Part shown: positions 34,597 through 47,400 of the stretch, piece by piece
Layout of the letters: the number at the start of each line of letters is the position of its first letter
How positions within the stretch are numbered: the stretch's first letter is position 1
Assembly (NCBI GenBank): GCA_000697665.1
Contig: KL197725.1
Coordinates: 722,363-786,362 of the forward strand
From: Jaapia argillacea MUCL 33604
Lineage: Eukaryota > Basidiomycota > Agaricomycetes > Jaapiales > Jaapiaceae
Direction: 5' to 3'
Length of the DNA stretch: 64,000 nt
Made by a program: the position numbers and the translations under genes
Notes under the pieces: model-generated
What the model saw: the letters and a program-made list of their open reading frames with translations, nothing else
Database searches by the model: none
What the model was told of the DNA's origin: nothing

Positions 34597-35271
34597 TTCG
34601 GCACATGCCCGGAGAGGGGTTATTGGAGAATGGGAAGATGGGATTGAATGATTGTATCTGTACATCAAGAGGAACACGAACTTCAGTGTGTATTCACCAC
34701 TCACGATTGAGATGTTATCCACCTTTGCCGTCCATGTAACTTCGAAATTTATCGCATATTCTAGAGCAACGATTGTTCGATGTTAATGTCTCGCAGACGC
34801 TCATACTCCCTTGAGCTTTCTGGGAACCGCCACGTCTAGATAGTTTGCATCAAAATGGAGTATGCCCTCCATTTGACATCGATCAAAGCTACCACGACGT
34901 GATGCCATAGGAAGTAAGGCTGTGCATTGCTGGTAAAGGGATCTTTGTGGCTTGATCGTGAAGTGGCGAGTGGAGGGGAATGGATACGCTTGTCGCCCCG
35001 ATTTCAATTTTTGCGGTTCTTTTCGTCACGCGTGACTCCCACAGCCTAGCTTGCGAATTGACTGGAACTGAACGATCGAGCAGAAAGACTCTGCCAAGTG
35101 CGATGTTCGAAACTTGGGATAGATATGGCAGCGTTGTTCGATGGAAGCAAGGAAGTAGGTACAACATAGATGCGAGTACATAACAGAAGATGTGTTCATG
35201 CAATGTCTATAAGTGTTCAATATAATGCGACGAGGAAGAAGTCCAAAGAGCCAAGTCAATAATAATCACGA
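34597..35271. other. Intergenic between convergent genes
   Basis: These are the 3' flanks of profilin and of the aspartic protease. No coding signal was recognised. Confidence 0.5.
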
Positions 35272-37450
35272 TCAGCGTGAGGATGGTTTAGGTTCATAAG
35301 GGTCAGAATAGCCGTATCCCTTCTGTTCAGGGAGGATCACATCATACTCTTCAGCAGGTCGATCACTGTGACGGGTGTTGGGGACAGGCTTATAACCAAC
35401 GTTCTTACCCTTCCTCAGAACTAGAAGGCACAGGGCCGCCACTGAAACGATAACGCCTGCGAGTAGACCAATGACGATGTAGCTGTTCCTGAGGAGCTCG
35501 GAACTTGTAGACGAGGCGTCCGAGGACCCTGTGGGAACGGCAGCATCGTTTGTTAAGCCATCTTTGGAGCCTAGGAAGGTAGAGGAAGAGAGCGATCAGA
35601 AATGAACACCGTGGTAGATAGCAGAGACAACAGTACAGACCTGATTTTGCACCCGTTGTGTTCAGGGATACGCCGTACGCAGCAAGACGGGCCGCGTTCA
35701 CGGTGTCAAATTGCGCCCAGGCTTTGCTTGCATCAGTAGCCTGAGTACAGCCCATCAGATTCGCTCAAACGTGACAAAGAAACTCGACCGCATACCGCGA
35801 GGAGCTGAATGAAGGGATTTGAATCTCCCGGTGTCGCCCAAATCCCGAAGTCATAGAGAGCGTAGGCATTGCGGAGGAATGAATCCCCAAGAACAAAATC
35901 TAGTCCGTGACAGATAATTCAGTCGTATGAAGGAAGCACTTTACAATCACTACTCACCAGAACCCTCCTGAGACGAATCAACACCGATAAAAGATCCTAT
36001 GCATGATGCGCCTCCACTCCCATCCGGATGCACGAACGTGGCGTCAATTGGATCGATGGGGATGACGTCCTTGCCGAACACAAAACTGATGTTCACTTTG
36101 GTGTCGCATGGAACAACCCAAGCACCGTCAACGAGTTCGGCTCCAGGTAAATCCTTGTAGATAGCCTCCGCATACGACGGAGGGACACTAGCTGCAGAAA
36201 ATACATCAGCGGGGATTCTTCAATGGCCCAAAGGAGCAAACGCACCCAGGCTGGTACCCGTATCAAGCACTGAAATTGTCTGATTCTCACCAACAACATG
36301 CGAGCTGGGCATAACTGTTAGACGCTGAAATCATTTGTTCTAGGAGAACTTACAAGGCTGAGCCTCCGCTGTATGACTTCCCATTCACGATCATGCCATC
36401 CATGGGTATCGACCACCGGGGAATCCCAACGCCAGAATCAACGACCTCGTGTTGTGTTGAATTCTTGATTGCGGCGTAGTCAGATGATACTTCTCCTGTT
36501 CATCCGCAAGACGGGAGGTAAACAGCAGATTACTTCATTGGACATTGATACGTACCAATAGTGAACACCCCTCCCGAAGTTACGCCCAAGTCGGGATCTC
36601 TCTCAAGCCAAAACGTGATGTAATTGGGCTCTTCAGGGTAGAGCCAGAAGACCTGGAGGAGAATCCGTCGGCGGTGTATTATGGGAATTATATGGAAGTT
36701 TTCCTACATTATCCAAGAAAGAGGCACCGTCGACTGTAGGTTCAGCCAACATCAGCTGTTGAGCGACTCGGGACGACCCAGGGCTAATGGTGACGTTCAA
36801 TCCAGAACCGTTTTCGAAAGGTGTCATCACTTACGGTCCAACACCGAGCAATCCTTTGTCGCCGGCAGAAACCGCATTACTTCCGGGCGCAGAAACTAAT
36901 CAGCGGTAGGGGTAGAAATTTAGAAAACAGTGCGGATATGTAAGGATGAAGCGCTGACTAAACGCCTGCTTTTGAACGAGGAAATCTCCAAATTGTACCG
37001 GGCCAAGGTAAATGGGGCCTTTGGCACCAGAGCCATCCCTACAGTGACGGAGGTTCAAAGATGTGTCGCGAGGCGCATATACTGCCGACTCACGCGTAGT
37101 CGATTTCGCCTTCCACGCCCGTGTTAATCAGACCAGGGAGCTTCGTCAGATCCAAACCTGATGTATCCAACCAAAGATCCGCACTCCCTGTATCCAGCTG
37201 AACCTGGATAAAAGAAAGAGTTCAGGTCTCATCTGGGTCACTGCCCAGCAACGGCCGGACGTACTGTGAAGGGCTGATCGGCAAGATATATAGTGCCAAC
37301 ATAAATGTCCTCGTTGTCTCCGACGTTGATATTCGTGAAGTTAAAGGACGTCGAGTGGGGAGGAGACTGCCGGCGGAAAGGAACAGTGATGGCATTGCTC
37401 AGACCCGGGATGGCAAGAGCAATGAAGAGGGAGAATAAGTGTATCATTGA
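35272..37450 (-). CDS. Pepsin-like aspartic protease with C-terminal membrane anchor
   Basis: A secreted or cell-surface peptidase of the A1 family. ATG at 37450 opens a signal peptide (MIHLFSLFIALAIPGLSNA). The first catalytic motif is LDTGSADLW at about 37170-37200 and the second is VLDTGTSLA at about 36250-36280. Between and after them are FTIGEVSSDYAAI, IPMDGMIVNGKSYS, and the substrate-flap and C-terminal lobe residues FVLGDSFLRNAYALYDFG. The C-terminus has a Ser/Thr-rich stalk and then a membrane helix (IGLLAGVIVSVAALCLLVL) with a short basic cytoplasmic tail ending KPSSR at 35272. This fits plasma-membrane-anchored fungal A1 proteases. Several introns of about 50-60 nt interrupt the gene; not all joins were checked. 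Confidence 0.9.
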
Positions 37451-38313
37451 GTAATAATGCAAGCCGGCATAGACGACGGTAAGGAACAAGGTCAAGAAGC
37501 TACCAGGTGCAAACCTTGAACCGCCCGTTTATGAATGATGGAGCGACGAGCGCGAGGCGAAGTCACGGCTAAGTCCTGGCTGTGTCGGGCATGACCCGAA
37601 AGCCACGAAGTGCGTCGATTGAACGGGATCATAGTGGCTGTGTTGAGATATGAAGTCAGGATGTCAAACTTGCATTGCCAAGCGTCCACCAAACCCTATC
37701 GCAATCGATGGGAAATGGACCGAGCGGTAAGTGATGGACATAGCTCAGGCAACTGAGCGGGCCACACCTGCAACACATCGATTGAGACAACACACCACCA
37801 ATGTCGCACATCTCGCGAACGAGACCTGTGACTGGTGGTAATAATGAGGACTGCAGCTTCTGGCAAGTTGGATATTAGGCGCTGCCTGGACGCACAGCCA
37901 AATGTGAATTCCTTGGGCTTGAACGATGCTACTTGAAAAGATCGCCGGCCGGGCCCGCTCCGCGACGGTTTCAATGAGGACAATGGCTGTGCGTCTAGCC
38001 TGGCACGAACAGATCTGAAAGGTAATTTGTAGCGGTCCCTTTTCTTAGCCCGAGTGAGCTGAGAGGAGCAGAAGCATGGGATGAGGAAATCCAGGAGCAG
38101 ACGGCAATATTTATTGACTGTAGGGTCCTATGAAGTTCAATTGTCGATGTTACTGTAAATCAAGACTCCGACTTTTCGCCGCTTGTCACGTTGATTGTGA
38201 CACTTTTTGTCACGCAATCAATAACACTCGGACCCGCCTGTTGACTGGGAGTGTGTGTAGCTAGTCAGAATTTATACTTGCGATATCCAGCCTGTTCTCC
38301 TCTTTGTACGACC
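37451..38313. other. Divergent intergenic region, no gene seen
   Basis: About 860 bp between the protease start (minus) and the P-loop gene start (plus). Two minus-strand open frames (37492-37692 and 37696-37983) show no features. A palindromic-looking TGTCACG...TGTGACA...TGTCACG cluster at 38185-38214 could be a regulator site. Confidence 0.4.
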
Positions 38314-39132
38314 ATGCCGCCGCACGCTAGGAATATCGAAGCCAGGGGCTCTTTCCCTTTGCGCGGTGATGGCGAAGGGCGGTACCGTATCCACATCGTT
38401 GGAAACAGCGGTATGGTTGGTTCCCATGCGACGACATTTGCTAAATCGAACGCCCATTCTTGCAGGAGCGGGAAAGGCAAGTTTCTTATACGACACGAAA
38501 CAGGTTTATTCTTATGGCAGTGATCTTTCTCCCCGAACAGACCACACTGGGACAGGATTTGTCTTCAATCCTCGGTATTCCTTTCACTTCATTGGATGCG
38601 TTGTTCTGGCAACCGAACTGGGGACAAACTCCGACTGAAGAGTTTCGAACAAAAGTGCAAGAGGCCATGCTTGCTCAACCGGACAAAGGCTGGATTATGG
38701 ATGGGAATTACATAAGACGACTTGGAGGACTTATTGACGAGCAGGCGACGGACATCATTTGTATGTTTTCATTTCCAGGATCTCCTTCTCAATGTTTCGC
38801 ATACTGCGCTCGACGAGGTACCATCCGCAGGGCTGGATCCACCGCTGCTTCTGTACCTTCCCCGCCTCTGCTATCGCACCTTCCTTCGGCTGTTGGGCCG
38901 GCACCCTCCCTGCAGTCCAGGGTGCTCTGAGAGCATCCGCGAGGTCTTCTTCTCCAAGGAGAGTATCGTTTGGTGGTGTATCAGCCAGCACTGGAAGGTT
39001 CGCAGGATGGAGAGTGAAAGGTTTGCGACAATGGGCCTACAGGCAGGAGGGAAGATGAGGAGGATTGGAGGTTGGGGCAGTGAGCTGGAGAGGTGGTTGA
39101 AGGATGTGCGAGAGTTATCGAGGCGTGAATGA
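38314..39132 (+). CDS. Adenylate-kinase-like P-loop NTPase
   Basis: A small nucleotide-binding protein of 209 residues. Exons are 38314-38410, 38466-38476, 38541-38760 and 38831-39132. Spliced, the Walker A reads HIVGNSGAGKTTLGQDLSS. It is followed by FTSLDALFWQPNW, MDGNYIRRLGGLIDEQATDI and a basic C-terminal helix region (VRRMESERFATMGLQAGGK). The Walker A is built from three exons; the middle one is only 11 nt (GA GCG GGA AAG). The second intron starts with GC (AAAG|GCAAGT), a strong match to the GC-AG donor consensus. The alternative GT donor at 38503 would leave a 38-nt intron and insert residues inside Walker A. The family resembles fungal proteins called AAA or adenylate kinase-like. 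The substrate is unknown. Confidence 0.85.
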
Positions 39133-39735
39133 ATATTCATTCCATAACAATTTCTTTGTCTGACACGGCGTCCAATGCCCTATGTCACTCGTTACAGAAT
39201 TGAAATGGAGTACTCGGTTGCTTGCATCTTATTCCCAGAAGGAAACCTTGCAAGTTGGGGAGTGTGAAATCTCTTGGCCTCACTCATACCTTTTCTTCGC
39301 CTTGGAGGATTGTCACGCCCAGGAATAGGGTCATTACGACAGGGTGGGGAAGTTTTGCCATGGTTATGTCAAGTAGCGCGACGTCGTAGTAAGAAACAAA
39401 GGCCAGCTACCTTCCGAACTTTCGGTCAATGATATCGAGCTACTGGCGGTCGTTGTTCAGGTGGTTGACAATCGTCTATGCAAGTTCTGGGGCTCATCGC
39501 TTGGGGATTACTTGTTGCGATGGACACTCAGGAACTCCTTTGACGCTAGGGCATTAGTAGCAACCCAGTAAGTAGCCTCGCAGGTGCATCGACTGTATAG
39601 ATCTCAAGTTGTGACATTGATTTGCGCAACCACTCCTTGACAACTATCGGAGGAGTCGATGACTACGGAAGGGCACACGAACCACGACCAGATTTTATGC
39701 TTCGAAGTTTGTGCGTTCTTATTTCCCCGCGTGCA
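39133..39735. other. Intergenic between convergent genes
   Basis: These are the 3' flanks of the P-loop gene and of the GH1 gene. No coding signal was recognised. Confidence 0.5.
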
Positions 39736-42447
39736 CTATTGTAAGTGGGCCATGAAAAATTCAGCTGGAGTAGTCGACCTCATCATCAGCCTGAAAACAG
39801 TAACGGGGAAATGTGAGGGCTTACAAAGGGCCAAGGCGGATCGCTTGTACGTCCTTTCCAATGTTGTGTAGTTGACATATTGGATCCCGAATCTGCCGCA
39901 CGTTAGCACGTCCAATATTATCAAGGTCTGCGCTCGTTACTCACCTAGTGCTGAACCCAGAGCTCCACTCTGCATTGTCGACGATGGCTAGTCGCAGAAT
40001 CGGTGAGGGGGTTGTCGCCAATGAAATCATGTGAACTCACACCAAGAGAAAGTCCCCATCAACGGGATGCCATCCTCGTAGATGGACTGCAAGGCCTCGC
40101 CGAGGTATGTCATGTAGTAATCTGTTCGCCGTCAGTGTCAGCCAAGCGTCGAATATCAAAAAATCCTCACTGGTCCGAGTAGAATCCTCAGTAATCCTGA
40201 ACATGTCCTTTCTTTCCGCCTCGTAAGGCTCCGCGAATCCAAACTCGGAAATATACTAAACCATTCATCTAAGCCATGTACAAGGTCAACAAAAAATGGA
40301 GCCAACTTACCATCTTGTTCGTCGGCCACCGTTCGTGCAGCTGTTGCAAGCTATACCGTAATGTCTGCGGCGTTGCCTCCAGCCACGAATCCTCCTGAGG
40401 GTCAGCTGAAGGACCCAAAGCCCACCCAGCATTTGAATCGTAAAACTCAATGCTATTGCAAGCTGGCCAAAGAGGATCCGACATATTGGACATGCACGAC
40501 GCAATACCATTCGGTGGAGCAGCAATGAGCATGCTACGATACGAGTCGATAGCGAAAAAGTCCGCGGAACCTGTTAGAAGTACGGGAGTGAGAGATTGGA
40601 CAAAGGATCGTAGGGAGTTCGATGTACCAAGAAGATCTTGCATTTGCTGCTCGGTGAACCTGGGCAAATAGGATTCAGGTATTGTTTCCTTGACGATCTC
40701 TGGCCAGTCTCCAGTTGTGTATACTGGGTTGGAAAAGACGCCAATTTGGAAGGCAGCGTGTCGTTCAACTGCCTCGACGTCTTCTGTTGAGTTGGCTCTC
40801 CATGGCTGTCCCCTGAAGGTGAAAAGGGATTTAGGGCAGCCTTAGTGAAGAAAGCATTGACAGAAACAAACACGAAATCATCGTTCTTGAATGCTATCTC
40901 TCCTGATATGCCCATAGCTCTGAACGCCTTCACAGCTCCGGCATGGGCATTCACTGACCATTATAATCTCAACTCAGAAACGAATGCCGATGAGGGTTGA
41001 GTCGACTCACGAAGGTTATAGTAACACTGATATGGCGCCGTGGAAGCATTTATTCCAGGAGCAAAGGATGTATCTGCGATATTGAAAGTGAGGTCAAGTT
41101 GAATATCGAAAGGGTGTAGAGGACGTACTGAAGGGGTAACCACCGAGTTCCGAACAGTAAACTCGAGGCTCGTTGAAGGTATACCATGTATTTACTCTGC
41201 CGTTATAAGCTTGAAACACCGTTTTGGCGTAGCTGGTCCTTGTTCAGCAAGAGTTCGAAGAAATATCGGCGAAAGGCTCACTTCACAAAGTCGTCGACAA
41301 TCTGGGATGAGGTGAATCCTCCGTAATATGCGACCAACCTGAAAGGAACAGTTCGTTAGAGGAATCCACGTTCGCATATAGTTCAACTACATACGCCAAC
41401 GGAGTGTCCCAGTGAACTGTAAAGATTCAGATTAGTCGTCGGCGTTAAATGGCTCGTAAACGAACTCACACAGGGTGACAACAGGCTCAATCCCCAGAGA
41501 CCAATGGTAATCAATAACTGGTTAGATGGAGAGAAACGATTAGCAGATGCATATATCGGAAAACAGCGTGACCTACCATCTGAATAATGGCTCAGACCTG
41601 CTTGATTTACTGGCGAATCAGCAGCACCGAACGGATAGATTCGCGCCCAAGAGATCCTACAAAGGGAAAACAACGAGTGAGTGTTCTGGAAATCCACGAG
41701 ATAGACGCTCCCTTACGAGAATGAGTGCGCGTTGACGCCTAAGGCAGCCATGCGGGCCGCATCTTCCTTGTACAAGAAATAGTGCAAATCCGTGATATCC
41801 GCTAATCGCAAATCCATGCTCAGTACTAAAACTCAATAGCTTCCGAGGAGTTATTGACTTACCAGTAGAGTTATCTACGATAGCATCAGGTTGCCTACTA
41901 GCCCAATCCCACACACTCGGTCCCTTTCCTTCATTCTTGACAGCCCCTTCGACCTGGTAAGCAGCTGTGGCTACTCCGAACTTGAAACCCTTTGGTAGTT
42001 TGTAATTGGGGAAGATGGCTGAAGGCTCCGGTGCATACCAAGTTGGGTAAAGAGGTGGAGGTGGGGAGGGAAGAATGACGGACGCGGTGGGAACTGGAGT
42101 GGTGGTGAATGGTGGCGCGGTGACGGTTCCGACCTGCGATCATTGTATTCAATGGTAATTCATGCTACTTGAGACAGGAAACTCACTAGGCTCCAGATAT
42201 TCTCCAAGCCCGAGGGCGAGTAATCTCTTGGGATAGACCCAACCGGAGGAAACGGGGCGCTGGTGGGCGTCGTCTCGGAAGTTGCAGTACCAGTTGAATA
42301 GGAGATGTAAATTGACGTTGTCGATGCAGCTGTACTGGCAGTAGCAGATGAGGTAGTAGTTTGTGCGAGTGCCTTCGTACTCGCGAGGAGCAACACCAGA
42401 GCTCCCCGAAGATGGTTTAAACCACACTTGCGACGCATACTCGGCAT
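39736..42447 (-). CDS. Secreted glycoside hydrolase family 1 (beta-glucosidase-like)
   Basis: A retaining beta-glycosidase, probably extracellular. ATG at 42447 (or 42438) opens a signal peptide (LRGALVLLLASTKALA) and then a Ser/Thr/Pro-rich segment of about 100 residues. The TIM-barrel starts at LPKGFKFGVATAAYQVEGAV and GPSVWDWASRQ. The acid/base Glu is in YTFNEPRVYC (about 41150). The nucleophile Glu sits in YISEFGFAEP (about 40300), where the common ITENG is replaced by SEFGF. The end is FGIQYVNYTTLERTYKRSAL, then a 60-nt intron, then SEFFMAHLQ and TAG at 39736-39738. A dozen or so short introns interrupt the gene. The substrate cannot be told from sequence. Confidence 0.92.
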
Positions 42448-43038
42448 AGGACAGATATACCCACAAAGGAGAAGAGTAGGATACAGGCCTCCTCGAATGA
42501 TTCACCTCATATCAAGGACGAGAGTTACGTGAAGCCTTGAGCATCGATTCTCCAGGACGCAAACGAGGCGGTACCATGATCTGTATGTTGTGAGCGTCCA
42601 GCGGGCCGTAGCAGTTCTAATCTCAGCAACGATTCCCACTCGTCATCGAGGGCAACGCGTGTAGGGTCATCGGACAAGGACAGTGGAATAGGAAGAACTT
42701 GGTTTGCATTGCTTCGAAGCTAGAACGAGGCGGGAAGACAAGTGTGACGAGACGCGTTAGTCACACTTTGCATATCGTGGGCTATCGTGGGTAGGTACTG
42801 AGGGAGAAATTTCGCAGAGTCAGAACTTCTTGGAACATGTTTGAGTTGTTTAGGCCCTCGCCCGGCTCCGATGATCGTAAGTATATTGAGCGACGTTCGT
42901 GAAAGATAGTAGGGGAAGTATAGAAAGCCCGTCGGAGAACAACTGGACTCCACCGACGATGCCACTCCGCCGAGACACGAAGCGGGCTACTGAGCATAGT
43001 GCGGCTGTGGAAACCCCACAGGACCCATAATCAATCAC
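42448..43038. other. Intergenic, GH1 promoter side
   Basis: About 590 bp upstream of the GH1 start. No coding signal was recognised. Confidence 0.5.
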
Positions 43039-43609
43039 TTAGCCATTGTACGAGGGCGGGGATACGTCCAACCGTCCTGCTGCCGTCTGCAACGCAATCA
43101 GCCTCTCCATCTGTGCACGAAGTGTCGCTATCTCGGCTCGAAGGTCTTCGTCTGCCACCACGGGCGGATCAGGTGCACTCGCGGTCGAGCCAGGAACCGG
43201 AAGTGCGGGAACAGGGTGGGAAGCAGATGTACTGGCTCCGGGGTGTGTATTAGGTCGAGGAGTTGGTGTCTCGACTTCTTGAACTTGGCGTGGCGACTCT
43301 GTCCTGTCCACCTCGACACTTGATAACCCACGAGACGGGTCTGATTGCTGTTAAAGGGCAGAAATATTGATTGGATTTGAACGAAAAAAGCGTAGTCGAA
43401 ATCAGGATACCCACAGTACAGGTCCACGAAATAGTGGATATAACCCCATAACCGAAGTCCCTCACATGAGATTGCGCTTCATGGTCCAGTTGTTGCAGCG
43501 GGTGGCTCGGGCATGCTGGAGGGCAGCTACGGAAGTCTTGGAGCGTGGCGAATTTTTGGGGGTAGAGCCGAATGAGGCTGGCTGTCGGCTTGTCACTGGA
43601 CTGGTGCAT
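43039..43609 (-). CDS. Small unrecognised protein with C-terminal coiled coil
   Basis: Two exons joined by an intron at about 43350-43415 (GT...AG) give an open frame from MHQSSDKPTASLIRLYPQKF through SWTCTQSDPSRGLSSVEVDR to the end at 43039. The middle is Pro/Thr/Ser/Ala-rich. The C-terminus has a short amphipathic helix (DLRAEIATLRAQMERLIAL) and then a PPSY motif. This combination of helix plus PPSY tail is common at the ends of small agaricomycete proteins of unknown function. PPxY-type tails can bind WW domains, but no function is claimed. Confidence 0.5.
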
Positions 43610-44444
43610 GATGCAGGCATACGGGATTGGGTGGAAAACGCTGGGGCCTCAAGTTGGCTCTTCCGTCTCTACTGGCAGCCACAACCTTCGGAGACTTGTC
43701 ATACCTTTCAATAATGCATTTGTGAGGGAAAATCGGGAGGTTCGCAAGAAGCGATAGACGGGAGAGTAACAATAAGCAGAGGGTACGACTTGGGATGGTG
43801 CTTCAGTGCAGGGTTGAAGTATGGGTGGGTTGGCAAGATACCACCCGCAGCCAAGTCATATGAAATTTCGTCTGACAGCAACTTCACTTGCGAAGGGCTA
43901 GAGGCAGCGAAAGCCTCATCGGTGCATGCGCCATGGTCGTCGCATGGGGGGGGGGGCCCACGCTCACTGTATCCTCGAATCTATAAGTCAGGTTCGTCTA
44001 TCCACGAGGTTCAGACAATACGCTCTCCAGAGTGGAACTGTGAGCTAGTTCTGGGGGATCAGGGAGGGAACCATAGTTCATAGTCGTGGCACAGCGACTG
44101 CATGGATACTATTAGGAGCACCGAAGGTTCAAGTTCAAGCCACTTTCTCGATTGGGTTGTAGGGCCCAGCACGTGGCATTCGGGACGGCTGCTCACGTAA
44201 TCTCAACCTCCTTCCTGCCCTCATCAACCTTGCCTGCGGTGGTCGTTCAACAAACTGGACAGGCCTGCTTTTAGCGGCGGCGTCAACAAACGCCATACCG
44301 ATAGCCGACGTCGCTCATTTGGACCACGATTTTGCTCTCAAACACCGACTTGGTAGCCGTTGACCGTAAGTCTGTGGCAACTTGGACCCTTTCGGTTATT
44401 CCTGGTGAACCGACCCTTCTCGAAGCTCCAGCTCTGGGTTTACC
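43610..44444. other. Divergent intergenic region
   Basis: About 835 bp between the small minus-strand gene and the chromodomain gene. No coding signal was recognised. A run of 11 G lies at about 43946-43956, where base count errors are likely. Confidence 0.45.
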
Positions 44445-47400
44445 ATGCCAAAAGACGACGACGAAACCTCCTCTGTCGAACTCTCAGACTTTCAAACCCA
44501 GTTTGTGCCACAGGAAGATGACGAAGAAACTCTTTGGGAGGTGGAAGAGATCACCGCCGAGAAGCCAACTCAGTACAAGGTGAAATGGGCTGGCCTTGAC
44601 CCAGCTACGGGTAAACGTTGGCCGCAGAGTTGGGTACCGAAACACGACTGTACCAACATTTTGGTTGAGGAGTGGAAGAAGAAGAAAGCGTTGAAGAAGA
44701 AGAGAGAATCTGATAGGCGAAATAGTAAAGGTGAGTGCCATGCCTTCCTTCAGGTCGTAGCGTTAGGTTGTTCGGTCGACTATGGTATCGTCAACCTGGT
44801 TGAGATAAGTTCTGTGGCAATTTCTAATCGTGTTCAGTCCCGGATTATGACCCTGCTGGATCCATATTCTGCGCCACATCATCGGGAACGATGGGCTACG
44901 CATTATCCCAAACTTATGGATTTCTCAATTTCGTTGACTCTCTTAACACCGTTTACCGCCTGGAACTAATTTTTCAATCCCTGCAGCGACGACCAAATCA
45001 CGTCAATCAAACGCATCCCGCCGTTCCGCAAGCACAGCAACAACCTCTACCCGCACAACTCGTCAATCCCGTGCTCAAGCCACCGCACCCACGCTCTCCC
45101 CAACTCTATCACCCATCCGACACAGTCCGCCTAAACCAATCGCATCCACCTCAACCACCAAACCAAGCATCACCAAAAAACGTCCCCGCGTTTCCACCTC
45201 TACCTCAGCCACATCTAAAGCTGCGAAACCGAAAACTCAACGAGAAATCGAGGAAGAAGCGCTCGGTGTTGATGAGGCGCATGATGAATTCTGGGCGGAG
45301 AAACCCAGACCGAGGAAGAAGAGAAAGCTCGAAGTTGAGATTGCTCATCCCCCAGAGATCGCGCTCCTTCCACCCGACGAGGATTACGATTTCCAAACAC
45401 CCGAGATGGAATCTATTCAAGATCCGAGTTATGAGGTCGTAACCAAGAAGAAGTTTGGGAAGAAGTTGGTTAGGGATGAGGAGATGGATGAGGGAGAAGA
45501 TGATGATGAGGTTGAGGAGATAATGGTGAAAAGGTCGAGAAGGAGTGGGAGGACTACTTTGTCGCCGGTAAAGGAGAAGGAGAAACCCGGACCTTCCTCG
45601 AAGGGTAAAGGGAAGGCGAGACCCCCCGCCGACGAAGATTCTGAAGAAGAATCTGCTGTACCGATCACGAAAGTCGGTCCACCTCAGCGAACAAACCGAA
45701 CTTCCGACCAATCAAAGTCATCCAAACCCAGCGGATCGCGCACTAACGTCCCCTCCACTAAGGCAGCCACCTTACCATCCAAGACTCCCGCACCTCGACC
45801 TCCCATCAGCGTTTCCTCATCTAAACCCAAACGAAAGGACAAGGATGCGGCGAAACGGCGAAAAGGAATTTCAGACGATGCTAGTGACTCGTCTGAGGAT
45901 AGCGCGAGAGAACTCCTCTACGGAACCACGAAACGAAGGGGAGACATGAGCGCCAAGCGCAGAGTTTCTGGATCGTCAGGACGAAGGCCCTCTGATATCG
46001 CTGTGGGTCGTCTGGTCAAGAAGGATAGCAGCCGGGATTTGAAAAGTCGATTTGCACCCACTTCTTCGCTGGCTGTCGTACCCGTCATCACGGTGGTGAA
46101 GGGAAAGGGGAAAGGGAAGTTGATACCCCGTGATGCGATTTCGGAGTCGCTAAAGGATTCCTTGAGGCAGGAGGAGGAGGAGACGACTCAGGAGCTTCTT
46201 CGCCCCCCTCTTATATCCCCGGCGGCGTCCGGTGGAGAGGAGGACCAAGCGGAAGAGGGAGAGGATTACGAAGGAGGACGAGCAGACGGGAATTGTGGAG
46301 ACGAAGAAGTTCAAGGAGAACAGGAAGATGAGGTTATGGACGATGAAGAAGACGAGAGGGAGGAAGTTGAAGAGGAGCTTGAGGCGGGTGCGAGGTTAGG
46401 TGATGATGAGGAGTTGGAGTTCCAGCAAGTTGGAGGAGATTTTGAGGATGGGATGGTTGTTGAGTTTAACGTTGATGGTGACGGGGACGACGACGACGAG
46501 CATGAGCACGAGGAGCATTTATTCGATGGAGAGGAAGCTTATGAAAATGAGGATCTGGGAGAGGAAGGCCAGGAGGAAGTGGATCAGGACCAGGAAGACG
46601 ACCATGATGAGAACCAACCTCCAGAGCCTCAATTCGAACTGCAACCCTCCCGAAGACGGGCAATACGATCCATCATCCCACCTCCAACTCCCTTCGTTCG
46701 CCATACGAGACTCCTCCCTCGTGATTCCTTCGCCGTGGTACCGGCGACTCAGTCCACACCCTCAAACTCTCGTTCTCAAATCCCCGTCCCCCAATTTTCG
46801 CATATATTCGACACGCCCCCTCCTGAGACTCCCCCGTCGAATGGGAGACTGATGGCGCGTACCAATTCGATGGTGGCAAAGATGAAACCTCGACAGCCTC
46901 CTCCGCCTCGGTTCGAGCCACGTCATAAAGAAGCGAATCTGAATGACCATCGAAGTAAACCTTTGAAGAGCGTTCCATCCATGAGCCCCTCAGTCTTCCA
47001 ACCGATCATTCGTCATCGGCGCGATGAAGTTGAGGAGGAAGAAGATGTCGAGCCTCCCATGAGCTCCATCGAGCAATTCAGTTCTCCGTTGAAGGGGCGA
47101 AAAAGTGATATCGAATTTGAGAAGGAGGTCAGGGCTCGAGGTGAAGAGATGGCTGCGAACGCTGTTACGAAACGACGATCGTTGGAAGGGGGGAGCAGGA
47201 GAGCGTTGAGCGAGATCGTCAGCACTCAATCGGAGCTGAATGGTCCTGCTCATGGGACTGGGCGGCCTCTTCGACACTCAGGTCGAATCTCAGACCAAAT
47301 CTCATCCTTCACTCGCTCGCACTCGCATTCTCATTCTCAAGAATTGCGTGCCGAGATGGAGGCAGAGGAGAGACGCGATAGCGATGACATACTTCGAGAA

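Noticed and set aside
38503-38540. A GT-AG intron instead of the GC-AG intron in the P-loop gene
   Set aside because: It would be only 38 nt and would put 13 codons between the Lys and Thr of Walker A.
43946-43956. An 11-base G run as a possible regulatory or quadruplex element
   Set aside because: A single run without neighbouring G tracts. Base-count errors at homopolymers are more likely.
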